A stretch of 64,000 nucleotides of DNA, taken from positions 1,984,001 through 2,048,000 of the forward strand of contig NZ_FXAX01000001.1 of the NCBI RefSeq assembly GCF_900177805.1. The letters are read 5' to 3'. Under the pieces are notes generated by a model. It made no database searches. It was not told where the DNA came from and saw nothing but the letters and a program-made list of their open reading frames with translations. Shown piece by piece: positions 50,799 to 59,106 of the stretch. Positions within the stretch are counted from its first letter, which is position 1. Every line of letters starts with the position of its first letter. This DNA is from Fibrobacter sp. UWB13. Lineage in GTDB: Bacteria > Fibrobacterota > Fibrobacteria > Fibrobacterales > Fibrobacteraceae. A program made the translations under genes and the position numbers.

Positions 50799-52145
50799 CT
50801 AATACTGGCTATCTATCCATTGTATTCTTTTCGAAATCCAAATTTTTAAATCATCAACAGCATCTTCATAACTGTCAAAAGACTGATGCAAACATCCTTC
50901 AGAAATACCTAAAACATTCCAACGCTTAAAATTATTTTGTGTAGATTTTTTTAACTTTACGGACACATAATCTATCGTATCAAGTACAGACGCAAACAAA
51001 TGAGATTTTTCATTCCACATCTTTTTGGCGTATTCCCTATACACGCTATCTTGAAAAAGATATTCATACCAAAGGACACGAAGAAACCAATCTTCAATAG
51101 CATTGTTTTTTTCAGTGCCATGATTTCCAAAAGCTAAATCAAAATCCCATACAGGACCCATTTTTATTATTTCACCTTTGACCCATGAAAAATAAACACT
51201 TGTATAAAATCTAGCATCTGTATTTTTTGATAACTCTTGAACCCAATAATGTTTTATACTTTCATCAACATCAATCCATTCATCTACAGAATTATCTTTT
51301 CCTACCTGAATCGTTTTAAAAAAATTTTCAAAATTTTGAATATGATCCTGAACAGTATCTAGCACATTATCTGTAGCATTTTTAGGATCATGAACTCTAA
51401 ACGCTATTCCTGTTCCATTTTCTGTTATTACATCAGAAAAAACAACTTGTTCATTTTTATTATACCTTCCATCAACTTCAACTATATAGGAATAATCATT
51501 CTTCGGAATATTCACTCTATTTTCCGATATTTTTATCGTCTCCGTTAGCAAATACACTCCCAAATATTCCCCATTCAAATACAACTCTGCAAATTCACAT
51601 CGTGGCGCATAATAAGCCCCAAGAGCAGCAGACAACCGATACGCAATAAAATTCCGCATCAACGTTTTGTCAGCATAATTCGCAATTAGCGCCCAATCCT
51701 TATCCTTTGGCATGCCTAGCATCGATTGTTTCTTAGCAAACTCAATCTTATAACTTTTTTTAGGCATTCCCCACGATGAATTTCCTCTCCCTCTTATGGT
51801 CAAATCAAGAATTTCGCTTTCGGCTTTTTTCTTGCCCCATATTTGGAGTTTAGCGGGAATTTCTGTTTCGCGGTCTTTAATCTTTTGCTGATTTTCCGTA
51901 TAAATTACAATGCGGGGAATATTTGCGTAAGGATATTCCTTGTCATTCGGTTTAAACGTATCGGGATAAAGTTCTTTTGAAGAAGAACTTTTTGCTTTCG
52001 AAGAACTTGAACTTTGCAAACTTGCCGTTGGTTCATCCGCATCCGCTGAGGAGCTGTCGTCACACGCACTCAGAACTGCCGTCGCTAGAGCAATGCACAA
52101 AAAAAACATATATGCGGCATGCGATTTCCAACCAGCTCGAATCAT
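50799..52145 (-). CDS. CotH kinase family lipoprotein
   Basis: 448 aa. Lipobox VLSAC at C28, followed by a Ser-rich linker (about 38-58, SLQSSSSSKAKSSSSK), a typical Fibrobacter lipoprotein tether. CotH domain about 75-440: LTIRGRGNSSWGMPKKSYKI, DWALIANYADKTLMRNFIAY, GEYLGVYLLTETIKI, YIVEVDGRYN, and GPVWDFDLAFGN with the Asp of the atypical kinase site. CotH proteins are atypical protein kinases in spore formers; bacterial secreted forms often occur with cellulase systems. Convergent with the polysaccharide locus. Confidence 0.88.
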   Translation of the reverse strand: MIRAGWKSHAAYMFFLCIALATAVLSACDDSSSADADEPTASLQSSSSSKAKSSSSKELYPDTFKPNDKEYPYANIPRIVIYTENQQKIKDRETEIPAKLQIWGKKKAESEILDLTIRGRGNSSWGMPKKSYKIEFAKKQSMLGMPKDKDWALIANYADKTLMRNFIAYRLSAALGAYYAPRCEFAELYLNGEYLGVYLLTETIKISENRVNIPKNDYSYIVEVDGRYNKNEQVVFSDVITENGTGIAFRVHDPKNATDNVLDTVQDHIQNFENFFKTIQVGKDNSVDEWIDVDESIKHYWVQELSKNTDARFYTSVYFSWVKGEIIKMGPVWDFDLAFGNHGTEKNNAIEDWFLRVLWYEYLFQDSVYREYAKKMWNEKSHLFASVLDTIDYVSVKLKKSTQNNFKRWNVLGISEGCLHQSFDSYEDAVDDLKIWISKRIQWIDSQY

Positions 52146-52265
52146 GTTTCTTACTCCAAGATACCCAAAGATAGCATTATTTACACCATGGGTATTTCAA
52201 AAGCACGCCATTTCCTACAAAAAGGCTATACAATTACGTTCAGAAACTTTTTTCAGAGGGTTTTA

Positions 52266-52736
52266 TCATCTATTCAAGAATTTCAATATTCTTTTGCAAT
52301 AGTCCGGGGCTTCGTCGTTCACGGCATGGCCGTAGTTCTCGTAAACATAAAGTTCCACCGGAGTTCCATTTTGCTTTAGTGCTTCGGCAATTTCCCTAGA
52401 AGCGATTACGCCCAAGGTTTGGTCAAGTTTCGCACCCAAGACGAGTGTCGGGCACGTGACGTTTTCAAAATTTGCATAGGCTTCGAAATCAAGGCACGCG
52501 CGGGCGAGTTCAATGCCTAGAGCGTCCATTGCCTCAGCGGTATCCGTCGCCATTTTTTCCATCAAGTACGAATCACCAAAATTCTTTTTGCGGTCGAACA
52601 GATAAACTGTAAAACCGTCTTTGAATATTTTATACGAATCCGCTACCATCTAGGCAACGCTCATCGTACTTTTCAAGCTCATGCCAGGGAGCAATACAAG
52701 CGGGCGGGCACACGTGCCGAACTTGGCATAATCCAT
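52266..52736 (-). pseudogene. Decayed alpha/beta hydrolase gene
   Basis: Start ATG at 52736 encodes MDYAKFGTCARPLVLLPGMS and continues for 28 codons, then an in-frame TAG at 52650-52652; the frame resumes with ADSYKIFKDGFTVYLFDRKK. After DTAEAMDALGIE the sequence jumps to LARACLDFEAYANFENVTCP, so about 90 residues holding the Gly-x-Ser-x-Gly nucleophile elbow are missing, while the C-terminal Asp/His part (TLVLGAKLDQ, ENYGHAVNDEAP) remains. A nonsense codon plus an internal deletion make an active hydrolase very unlikely. Confidence 0.8.
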
Positions 52737-52792
52737 TTAAAAATTATTCGTCTTAACGGTCTGTACTAACGTTTCTGTCATACGACAAGATA

Positions 52793-53287
52793 CTATAATT
52801 TCAAGGTTTTCAAATAAGTTTTTTGCCAGTCTGTGGTGCGATTGCTTTCGATTGCCTTTTGGATGGTCTTGTTGTGCGTCCACGCATCGAGTTTGCATTT
52901 TTCAATGAACGGGAGCGTAGCGTTGTACTGCTTGGCAAGTGCTGTCGCAAAGAACCTCGCGACCATCATTCGCAACCCAATTCAAGAATTTCGTGTCAAA
53001 GTCATCTTCCAAGAAAAACGACATCAGCGTTTCAATACCAAAGCGTGCCGTATAAACTATCGTCACGGGAGTATTTATCCAATGTTGAACATATTTCAAA
53101 AGGCGCTTGCGGTTCGCGGTTTTTGCAGATGGCTTGCAAAGTTCTTCGCAATGGTGCGCAATTCGGGAGTGCGTACGCAGATAATCGACTATGCATCCGT
53201 AGTCGGGATTATCATGCTATGGAAAGCCTTGAATTTCAAGTCCTGTTTTGCGAAAAGAGCTTTTTGAATTTCATTGATGATGGTCAT
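52793..53287 (-). pseudogene. Decayed DNA alkylation repair (AlkD-like) gene
   Basis: ATG at 53287 opens MTIINEIQKALFAKQDLKFK, an AlkD-like start, broken by an in-frame TAG after ...PTTDA. Further pieces follow in changed frames: CVRTPELRTIAKNFASHLQK, YTARFGIETLMSFFLEDDFD, then a frameshift into FFATALAKQYNATLPFIEKC and LDAWTHNKTIQKAIES at the 3' end. The pieces are in the right order for the HEAT-repeat glycosylase family, but several stops and at least one frameshift remove function. It lies beside a second pseudogene. Confidence 0.75.
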
Positions 53288-53366
53288 TTTACTACGCCGT
53301 TTTTTTTAAGCTCGTTTCAAAGACTTCAAGATAACGAATTTTGAACTTTTTTCTAAATTTGCGCGC

Positions 53367-54122
53367 ATGGCAGAAAAAAAGAAAATCCTCGTAATGGTCG
53401 CAAGCCCGAAGAATGAACGCAGTGGCACTCTCATCCCGACGAAGGCTTTTGTCGAAGGGCTGGAGCAGAACGGCGACTACGAGACCGAGTACATTTTCAT
53501 TGACAGAATGAACATCAAGCCGTGTCGCGGTTGCCTCAGTTGCTGGGGGCGCGAGGACGGTTCGTGCTTTATGAAGGACGACGACGTGCCGATGATCCGC
53601 GAAAAGCTCATCAATTCGGATATTGTCATCTGGAGTTTTCCGCTGTTCCTGTTCAGCATTCCTGGGCAGATGAAGGTCCTGATGGACCGCATCGTGGGCA
53701 TGGTCCACCCGTACATGGGCCAGAAGCTCAAGGAAGGCGCCAATGCGATGAATTCGCACTTGCACGGATTGCAATTCCAGAAGGAAGGTCAGAAGATTAT
53801 CCTGCTTTCGAGTTGCGCCTGGATGGACATCGACGTAGTTTATGAACCTATCCGCAAGCAGTTCGACATCATCCTCGGGCACGAGGGTTACACGCTTATT
53901 GCCTGCCCGCAGATGCGCGCGCTCGACCACCGTGGCGGTCCGCGTCGTTTGAATATGCTCCGAAAAAAGTACCGCAAGGGCGGTGCCGAACTAGCTACGA
54001 CAGGAAAGCTCTCTCAAGAAGCGATTGACTTGATGCAGAAGCCGATTTTCAGCGAAGACGCTTACGTGACGCTCGTGACTGAATTCGTGACGCATATGTT
54101 CGATAGAGACGATAATTTCTAG
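53367..54122 (+). CDS. Flavodoxin-fold NAD(P)H oxidoreductase
   Basis: 251 aa. Flavodoxin-like start KKILVMVASPKNERSGTL (FMN phosphate loop), RMNIKPCRGCLSCWGREDG with the CxxC-type Cys pair of iron-sulfur flavoprotein/NADPH-dependent FMN reductases, and SDIVIWSFPLFLFSIPGQMK as the second flavin loop. The C-terminal 70 residues are an extra helical part (RRLNMLRKKYRKGG). A cytoplasmic flavoprotein reductase of unknown substrate. No ribosome-binding site stronger than a weak one is seen; GC-rich codon use. Confidence 0.82.
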   Translation: MAEKKKILVMVASPKNERSGTLIPTKAFVEGLEQNGDYETEYIFIDRMNIKPCRGCLSCWGREDGSCFMKDDDVPMIREKLINSDIVIWSFPLFLFSIPGQMKVLMDRIVGMVHPYMGQKLKEGANAMNSHLHGLQFQKEGQKIILLSSCAWMDIDVVYEPIRKQFDIILGHEGYTLIACPQMRALDHRGGPRRLNMLRKKYRKGGAELATTGKLSQEAIDLMQKPIFSEDAYVTLVTEFVTHMFDRDDNF

Positions 54123-54195
54123 CGCCTTCGGCGAGTTACTAGTTAATAGTTATTAGTTACTAGAAATTTGTTAAAAGTCGCGGCTTTGCCGCATG

Positions 54196-54223
54196 TGTCA
54201 TGCCCCGCTCCAACGGGGCATCT
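54196..54223. repeat. Palindromic repeat, ATGCCCCG type
   Basis: TGTCATGCCCCG-CTCCAA-CGGGGCATC. Same family as 6035-6060 and 17059-17085. Confidence 0.7.
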
Positions 54224-54253
54224 TCTTTTTTCAAGCACAAAAATAACTGGATT

Positions 54254-54352
54254 GGGCTGAAGCCCCAACTCTTTGGCTCGGTTATAAAAATGAGCAAACT
54301 CATTTTTGCAACGTTCGCCTTCTGAGTTGTCTTCGCTACGCTCAGGATGACG
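54254..54352. repeat. Compound 100-bp repeat, copy A
   Basis: GGGCT-GA-AGCCC hairpin, then AACTCTTTGGCTCGGTTATA, then a perfect hairpin AAAAATGAG-CAAA-CTCATTTTT, then TTCGCCTTCTGAG, and a CTCAGGATGAC end. Copy B is at 55500-55599 with a different middle hairpin. Confidence 0.75.
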
Positions 54353-54370
54353 TATTGGGAGCAAATACAG

Positions 54371-54397
54371 AAAAACCCTGGCAGATGCCAGGGTTTT
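54371..54397 (-). terminator. Rho-independent terminator of rplM-rpsI
   Basis: Minus strand: AAAACCCTGGC-ATCT-GCCAGGGTTTTT. Just after the rpsI stop. Confidence 0.92.
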
Positions 54398-54418
54398 CCG
54401 TAAAAGCAAAATCGCAGA

Positions 54419-54823
54419 TTAGCGCTTGCTGAACTGGAAGTGCTTACGAGCCTTCTTGCGGCCGAACTTCTTACGTTCAACGGCACGTGCGTCACGAGTC
54501 ATGAGGCCTTCCTTCTTGAGAGCCGGCTTCACTTCTGCGTCGTTAGCAACGAGTGCGCGGGAAATGCCGAGACGGACAGCGCCCATCTGGCCAGCGATGC
54601 CACCGCCACGAGCGGTAACTTCGACGTCCCATTCTTCAGCGTTGCCAAGGATGGCGAACGGAAGATTTGCAATCATGTCCTGCACTTCAGAATGGAAGTA
54701 TTCCTTGAAATCACGACCATTGATTGTGCGCTTGCCGGAACCCGGCTTCAGAATCACAGCGGCGATGGCGTTCTTGCGACGGCCAGTGCCGCGGTAGATC
54801 TTCTTATTCTTTGCTGTAGCCAT
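54419..54823 (-). CDS. rpsI: Small-subunit ribosomal protein S9
   Basis: 134 aa, normal length. Hallmarks: YRGTGRRKNAIAAVILKPGS at the start, VTARGGGIAGQMGAVRLGIS in the middle, and the C-terminal RDARAVERKKFGRKKARKHF with terminal SKR, whose Lys/Arg tail reaches the P-site tRNA. Downstream partner of rplM (18-bp gap), the universal L13-S9 pair. Confidence 0.98.
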   Translation of the reverse strand: MATAKNKKIYRGTGRRKNAIAAVILKPGSGKRTINGRDFKEYFHSEVQDMIANLPFAILGNAEEWDVEVTARGGGIAGQMGAVRLGISRALVANDAEVKPALKKEGLMTRDARAVERKKFGRKKARKHFQFSKR

Positions 54824-54841
54824 AGTTTTCTCCGTTCTAAA

Positions 54842-55270
54842 TTAAAGTTCTACGACTTCGGGTTTCTGGGCAGCGAACGGATGTTCGGCACCTGCAAAAA
54901 TCTTGAGCTTCTTGATCATCTTGTGGCCAAGAGCGCTGTGCGGGAGCATGCCCCAAATGGCAGCTTCGAGCGGAGCAGTCGGGTTCTTTGCCAAGAGGTC
55001 AGCAAAGTTGATCCAACGTTCACCGGCGATGTGGCCAGTGTGGTGGAAATACTGCTTCTGGAGAGCCTTGTTGCCAGAAACGGCAACCTTTTCAGCGTTG
55101 ATAACAACCACGAAGTCGCCAGTGTCGACGTTCGGGGAATAGATGGCCTTGTGTTTGCCCATGAGGAGACGAGCAACTTCGCTTGCAACGCGTCCCATCG
55201 GCTTGTCAGCTGCATCCACAAGCTTCCACTTGCGGGAGACAGTCTTCGGGTTTACCGTAATGGTCTTCAT
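54842..55270 (-). CDS. rplM: Large-subunit ribosomal protein L13
   Basis: 142 aa, normal length. WKLVDAADKPMGRVASEVAR, GDFVVVINAEKVAVSGNK, KQYFHHTGHIAGERW and PLEAAIWGMLPHSALGHKM are L13 signatures. First gene of the rplM-rpsI operon. Its 5' leader contains a GC-rich hairpin at 55296-55313. Confidence 0.98.
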   Translation of the reverse strand: MKTITVNPKTVSRKWKLVDAADKPMGRVASEVARLLMGKHKAIYSPNVDTGDFVVVINAEKVAVSGNKALQKQYFHHTGHIAGERWINFADLLAKNPTAPLEAAIWGMLPHSALGHKMIKKLKIFAGAEHPFAAQKPEVVEL

Positions 55271-55295
55271 GTAAATCCTCTAGTGAGTGAAATTC

Positions 55296-55313
55296 CGGGG
55301 CAAAGGCGCCCCG
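55296..55313 (-). promoter_or_regulatory. Leader hairpin upstream of rplM
   Basis: CGGGGC-GCCTTT-GCCCCG on the minus strand, followed by GGAATTTCACTCACTAGAGG and the ATG. No U-run follows, so it is not a terminator; it could be a ribosomal-protein autoregulatory leader. Low confidence in function. Confidence 0.4.
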
Positions 55314-55632
55314 AGAAAAGCAAAGTAAATTTAGATGATTTTCTGCAAGGGTTCAAGGGTAAAAAGGTGTAATTTTTGAAAAAAGTAGTATTTTTGCGGG
55401 TTAAACGTTCTATCAATTGATGGAATTATATTAATTAGTATAGCGTTTTTGTTAGACAATGGTCTTTGGTCAATAGTCATTAGAAATACGTCACTAGATG
55501 GGGCTAGTAGCCCCAACCTCTTCGGCTCGGTCATACCCATACGAGTATGGTTGCGACACTCGCCTTTTGAGGTTGTCTTCGACTCCGCTCAGGATGACAC
55601 AATCCTACCTTAGAACGAATGTATTAATGGCG
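55314..55632. other. Intergenic region between rplM and the CNNM transporter gene
   Basis: It should hold the rplM promoter, at its left side (AT-rich 55320-55470, on the minus strand). The right part is compound repeat copy B. No ORF or known RNA recognised. Confidence 0.5.
55500..55599. repeat. Compound 100-bp repeat, copy B
   Basis: GGGGCT-AGT-AGCCCC hairpin, then AACCTCTTCGGCTCGGTCATA, here in short form AACCTCTTCGGCTCGG, then hairpin CCATAC-GA-GTATGG, then TTGCGACACTCGCCTTTTGA and the CTCCGCTCAGGATGACA end. Same framework as copy A at 54254-54352, but the middle hairpin has changed on both arms. Confidence 0.75.
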
Positions 55633-55657
55633 ACCCCGGATTAAATCCGGGGTGACA
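55633..55657. repeat. Palindromic repeat, ACCCCGGAT type
   Basis: ACCCCGGAT-TAA-ATCCGGGGTGACA. It lies 3' of the CNNM gene and may serve as its terminator. Member of the TGTCA-ended palindrome family. Confidence 0.7.
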
Positions 55658-55680
55658 ATTGGGCATCACAAAGCCTCATC

Positions 55681-56739
55681 CTACTGTCTACTTTTCTCCT
55701 TGCGCATGGAGGCGAGTGCCTTGGACTTGCGGCGGGCAGTTTCCTGGAGGTTCACAGCCACATCAAACTCATCAACGATTTCGCGACCGAGGATTTCTTC
55801 GAGAACGTCTTCGAGGCTCGCGATGCCGGCAATGGCACCGAATTCATCCACAACACCCACCATGTGGCCGCGCTGTTTGAGGAATCGGAGTAAAAGTTTG
55901 TCCGTCATGAGGCTGTCGGGCACGAGCTGCATCGGGCGCATGAGCTGGCGCAGTTTCACATCGCGTTTGCCTTCGGCTAAAAGATTGTACGCATCGCGGC
56001 GGAGCACAATGCCTATCCAATTGTCTTTTTTCTTGTCGTAAAGCGGCACACGCGAAAACGGCCAGTTTCCGCGCTCGTCAAGAGTCTCGCCTATCGTACT
56101 GTCGGCGGGGAGCGTAAATACGACCTGTCGCGGCGTCATCACACGGCGCACCGGGAGCGACTTGAGCGAAAGGATGTTCTTGATGACAAGTGCCTGCTGG
56201 CGGTCAATCACATCTTCACGCAACCCGAGACTCACAAGGCTGTTGATGTCCTCGATGCTCACGTCCTTCTTTTCTTTGTCTTCGTGCGTCCAGTGCTTGG
56301 TAAGCGTGAGGCAAAGCCAGATGATTCCCGTCCAGCTGAGGATTTTCGTGATGTAGTAAAACGGTACAGCCACGAGCGGTGCGCAGACTTTCGCCTGTTT
56401 GACGCCGAGCGTCTTGGGAGTGATTTCGCCAAAAAGCAAAATGAGAATCGTGAGTATCACCGGCAAGAGCATCGCCGCCGAAGGCGACAAGCGCTTTACC
56501 GCCAAGGCTGTCGCTAGTGACGCGCCCACCGTATTTGCAACCGTATTCACCACAAGCACCGAGGCTATGTAACGGTCGATATTATCCTTCACGTGCTTCA
56601 GGTAACGTGCAGTAAATTTCTTTTGGCGCTCCAAGACTTCCACCGTCGAAGGCGGGACACTGTAGAACGAAGCTTCGGTCACAGAGCAGAACGCCGAAGC
56701 AGCAAGACAACAAAAAACAGTTAATGCAATTTCTAACAT
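55681..56739 (-). CDS. CNNM/HlyC/CorC-type transporter (DUF21 + CBS pair)
   Basis: 352 aa. DUF21 membrane domain about 1-150 with 3-4 helices (NTVANTVGASLATALAVK, LFGEITPKTLGVKQA, split at conserved Glu-Ile-Thr-Pro-Lys). A CBS pair about 200-325: VRRVMTPRQVVFTLPADSTI and GHMVGVVDEFGAIAGIASLE-DVLEEILG. The CorC-HlyC C-terminal domain is missing or very short, so this is the short form. Likely Mg2+/Co2+ homeostasis at the inner membrane. It ends 3 bp downstream of the SppA fusion gene and is probably co-transcribed with it. Confidence 0.88.
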   Translation of the reverse strand: MLEIALTVFCCLAASAFCSVTEASFYSVPPSTVEVLERQKKFTARYLKHVKDNIDRYIASVLVVNTVANTVGASLATALAVKRLSPSAAMLLPVILTILILLFGEITPKTLGVKQAKVCAPLVAVPFYYITKILSWTGIIWLCLTLTKHWTHEDKEKKDVSIEDINSLVSLGLREDVIDRQQALVIKNILSLKSLPVRRVMTPRQVVFTLPADSTIGETLDERGNWPFSRVPLYDKKKDNWIGIVLRRDAYNLLAEGKRDVKLRQLMRPMQLVPDSLMTDKLLLRFLKQRGHMVGVVDEFGAIAGIASLEDVLEEILGREIVDEFDVAVNLQETARRKSKALASMRKEKSRQ

Positions 56740-56742
56740 AAT

Positions 56743-59055
56743 TTATTCCATCAACCCCGGCTCTATCGCCCAGAACTGGGTGCGCTCCATGTCACGAATA
56801 AAGTTTCCAAACGATTTCGTGTTCATAAACGGCACCACAAAAGAATCCTCGGTATTCAATTGCATCAGTTCAATTTCCGTAGATTTCGGGATATCGGCAA
56901 GCTTGCGAACTTCGTCAAGAGCGTCGTCAAACCCACCCAAGCCATGCACAAGCCCAGCCTCTTTCGCCTTCCAGCCGACCATCACACGACCGCCGCCATA
57001 CACGGAATCGACCACAGCTTGGTCAATTCCAGTTGCCTGCGAAACTACACCCGTAAAACGATTGTAGAAGTCATCCATGTATTCCTGGAGAGCCGCCTTT
57101 TCGGTATCCGTCCACGGGCGTGCAAAAGAGCGTGCATCTGAATAATCATTCGTCTTGACCGGTTCATTGCGCAGTCCGACTTTTTGCATCAAGCCCGAAG
57201 CGTCAATTTTACCGCCATAAATCCCAATGCTTCCCACAATGGCGAAGGGTTCTGCAATTATCTTATCTGCACCACAAGCAATGTAATAGGCGCCCGACGT
57301 TCCAGAACTTCCGATACTTGCCACAATCGGGATGTCAAAACGCTTCAAGTTCTTAAGCGCACCCCAGATTTTATCAGACGCAATGGCGCTTCCGCCCGGA
57401 GAACTAATCCGTACCAGCAAAGCCTTCACGCCCATGCCAGGGAGTCGATGCAAGTTATCAAGCACAGATTCTTCCATGCGGGAATCAATCGTACCATTGA
57501 TGTTCAACAAAGCCACTTTTGTGCGGTGATTCCAACGTTCGTCAAAGATCTTGGTATTCGACGGAGCCCAAGTCCTAAAGCCCGCATACGGAGCATCGAT
57601 ATCGAAGAACGTCTTTAGCGCATACGCAGGCACCTGATCAATATAAAGCAGTGTATCAGCAAGCCCCACTTTCTTGGCGCCAAGGGCAGTAATTACAGGC
57701 TTTTGCGCGAGCTCGTCCAATTTTTCTGTATTTACCGACGCAGTTCCAAATTTCATGCGACCAGCAACACGCATACGGACAAGTTCCCAAATATCCTTGT
57801 AAAGCGTTTCGATATTTTCGCGGGCATTCACCGACATGGAGTCCGCGGTGTAAGGTTCCACTGCCGACTTGTACGCACCATGGCGCAGGAATTCCACCTT
57901 GATGCCTAATTTATCCAAAAGCCCCTTGTAAAACGTAATTCCGCCACCAAGACCAAGCCAAGTAAAATACGCCGAAGGCTCCACCACAATGCGGTCCACA
58001 TTCGCAGCAGCCATAAGCACTGCCGGGCGCACGTCATCCATGTAAGCGATCACGAGACCGCCACGAGCCTTGAGCTTTTTCACGTAACGGTTGATTTCTT
58101 CGGATATAGCCAAGTTGCCACTATAGCCAGAAAAATCAAGCACCACAAGCCCTGCCGCCGGATCGCGCAACAGATGTTCGAATAAATTGCGAACCTTCAT
58201 GAGGCCGATAGAAGATGGAGCAAAGAACAAGAATTTCTTTTCGACTTCGGAAACTTCCATATTTAGCGGCACACGCACAATCTGCGCCGAACGCGATGCA
58301 CGAGGATTACGTGATGTATGGAAACCGATGCTACCGCCTTTAGGCAAAAAGTCATCAAAAATTTCCAATGAAGCATCAGCATGCCCGCCAAGCGATACCG
58401 AAAGCGTAAACGCGTATTCATTATCATCGCCATAAATCGGCATCTTGAATCCAAAGCGATACCCGTATAGCGAAAGTTCCAGAAGCAGACGATGTTCCTT
58501 CCAGTCTTCGACATCGTAACTTGCATTAAAGAAATCGCCCAGACGAAGTGTTGCACCAGCGTTGTGCACACGCTCCATTGATGTGGGGCCCAGATATAGC
58601 AAGTTATCGCAAGAATAGCCTAACGAAAGCATGCTGAACGGGCGAATCAAAATGCCCGGAGAATACGTCCATTCCGTTCCCTTAAAATCAGCACTGCGAA
58701 ACGCCGTAACGCGTCCACCCAAAAACGCGCTGCGGTCAAAAAGCGGAAAGCTATGCGTCAAGTTCCAACGGGATTCATCCATTCCCTTATCGTTAAAGCG
58801 ATACTCGAAACCCGCTCCAACGCGGTCCAAGTTACCGCCCACGCGAAATTCCGTAATGCCATCGTCAAACTGGTACGAAGCTAGAGCCCCCTTGGAATCC
58901 AAAGCCGAGAGCCCAGCCGGATTCCCGAAAACACCGTGCGCCCCTTCAAGCGAAACAAAACGCGATTCACCCGGCAGGTAAGCGAAAGCCATCGCAGAAA
59001 GCGCGGTAATCGCAACAGCAAATGCTGAAAATGGAAAATTTTCTTTCTTCATCAT
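56743..59055 (-). CDS. SppA-type signal peptide peptidase fused to an outer-membrane-barrel-like domain
   Basis: 770 aa, against about 600 for long SppA. Signal peptide 1-25. Residues about 26-260 are beta-rich with the PorV/FadL-like segments [46 protein letters not shown] and [18 protein letters not shown]; they look like an outer-membrane barrel. Residues about 275-770 are two SppA/S49 repeats: first with [12 protein letters not shown] (general-base Lys), second with [20 protein letters not shown] (nucleophile Ser in Thr-Ser-Gly-Ala) and [12 protein letters not shown]. SppA normally degrades cleaved signal peptides at the inner membrane; a barrel fusion would place the protease periplasmically at the outer membrane, which is inference. 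Confidence 0.82.
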   Translation of the reverse strand: MMKKENFPFSAFAVAITALSAMAFAYLPGESRFVSLEGAHGVFGNPAGLSALDSKGALASYQFDDGITEFRVGGNLDRVGAGFEYRFNDKGMDESRWNLTHSFPLFDRSAFLGGRVTAFRSADFKGTEWTYSPGILIRPFSMLSLGYSCDNLLYLGPTSMERVHNAGATLRLGDFFNASYDVEDWKEHRLLLELSLYGYRFGFKMPIYGDDNEYAFTLSVSLGGHADASLEIFDDFLPKGGSIGFHTSRNPRASRSAQIVRVPLNMEVSEVEKKFLFFAPSSIGLMKVRNLFEHLLRDPAAGLVVLDFSGYSGNLAISEEINRYVKKLKARGGLVIAYMDDVRPAVLMAAANVDRIVVEPSAYFTWLGLGGGITFYKGLLDKLGIKVEFLRHGAYKSAVEPYTADSMSVNARENIETLYKDIWELVRMRVAGRMKFGTASVNTEKLDELAQKPVITALGAKKVGLADTLLYIDQVPAYALKTFFDIDAPYAGFRTWAPSNTKIFDERWNHRTKVALLNINGTIDSRMEESVLDNLHRLPGMGVKALLVRISSPGGSAIASDKIWGALKNLKRFDIPIVASIGSSGTSGAYYIACGADKIIAEPFAIVGSIGIYGGKIDASGLMQKVGLRNEPVKTNDYSDARSFARPWTDTEKAALQEYMDDFYNRFTGVVSQATGIDQAVVDSVYGGGRVMVGWKAKEAGLVHGLGGFDDALDEVRKLADIPKSTEIELMQLNTEDSFVVPFMNTKSFGNFIRDMERTQFWAIEPGLME

Positions 59056-59106
59056 AAATATTTTAGTAAATTTAAAAGAAGGTGGAATTTGGGAAAGGAA
59101 TAAACC

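Larger units (their letters stand above)
54123..54418. other. Convergent intergenic region packed with repeats
   Basis: 296 bp between convergent genes. It holds an AGTTACTAGTTAATAG-type direct/inverted repeat cluster at 54132-54163, a CGGCTTTGCCG hairpin, a TGTCATGCCCCG palindrome (54196-54223), a 100-bp compound repeat (54254-54352) and the rpsI terminator (54371-54397). No ORF. Confidence 0.6.

Noticed and set aside
55314-55470. A small RNA gene in the rplM upstream region
   Set aside because: No stable hairpin with a U-run was seen in the AT-rich part; nothing beyond a promoter can be supported.
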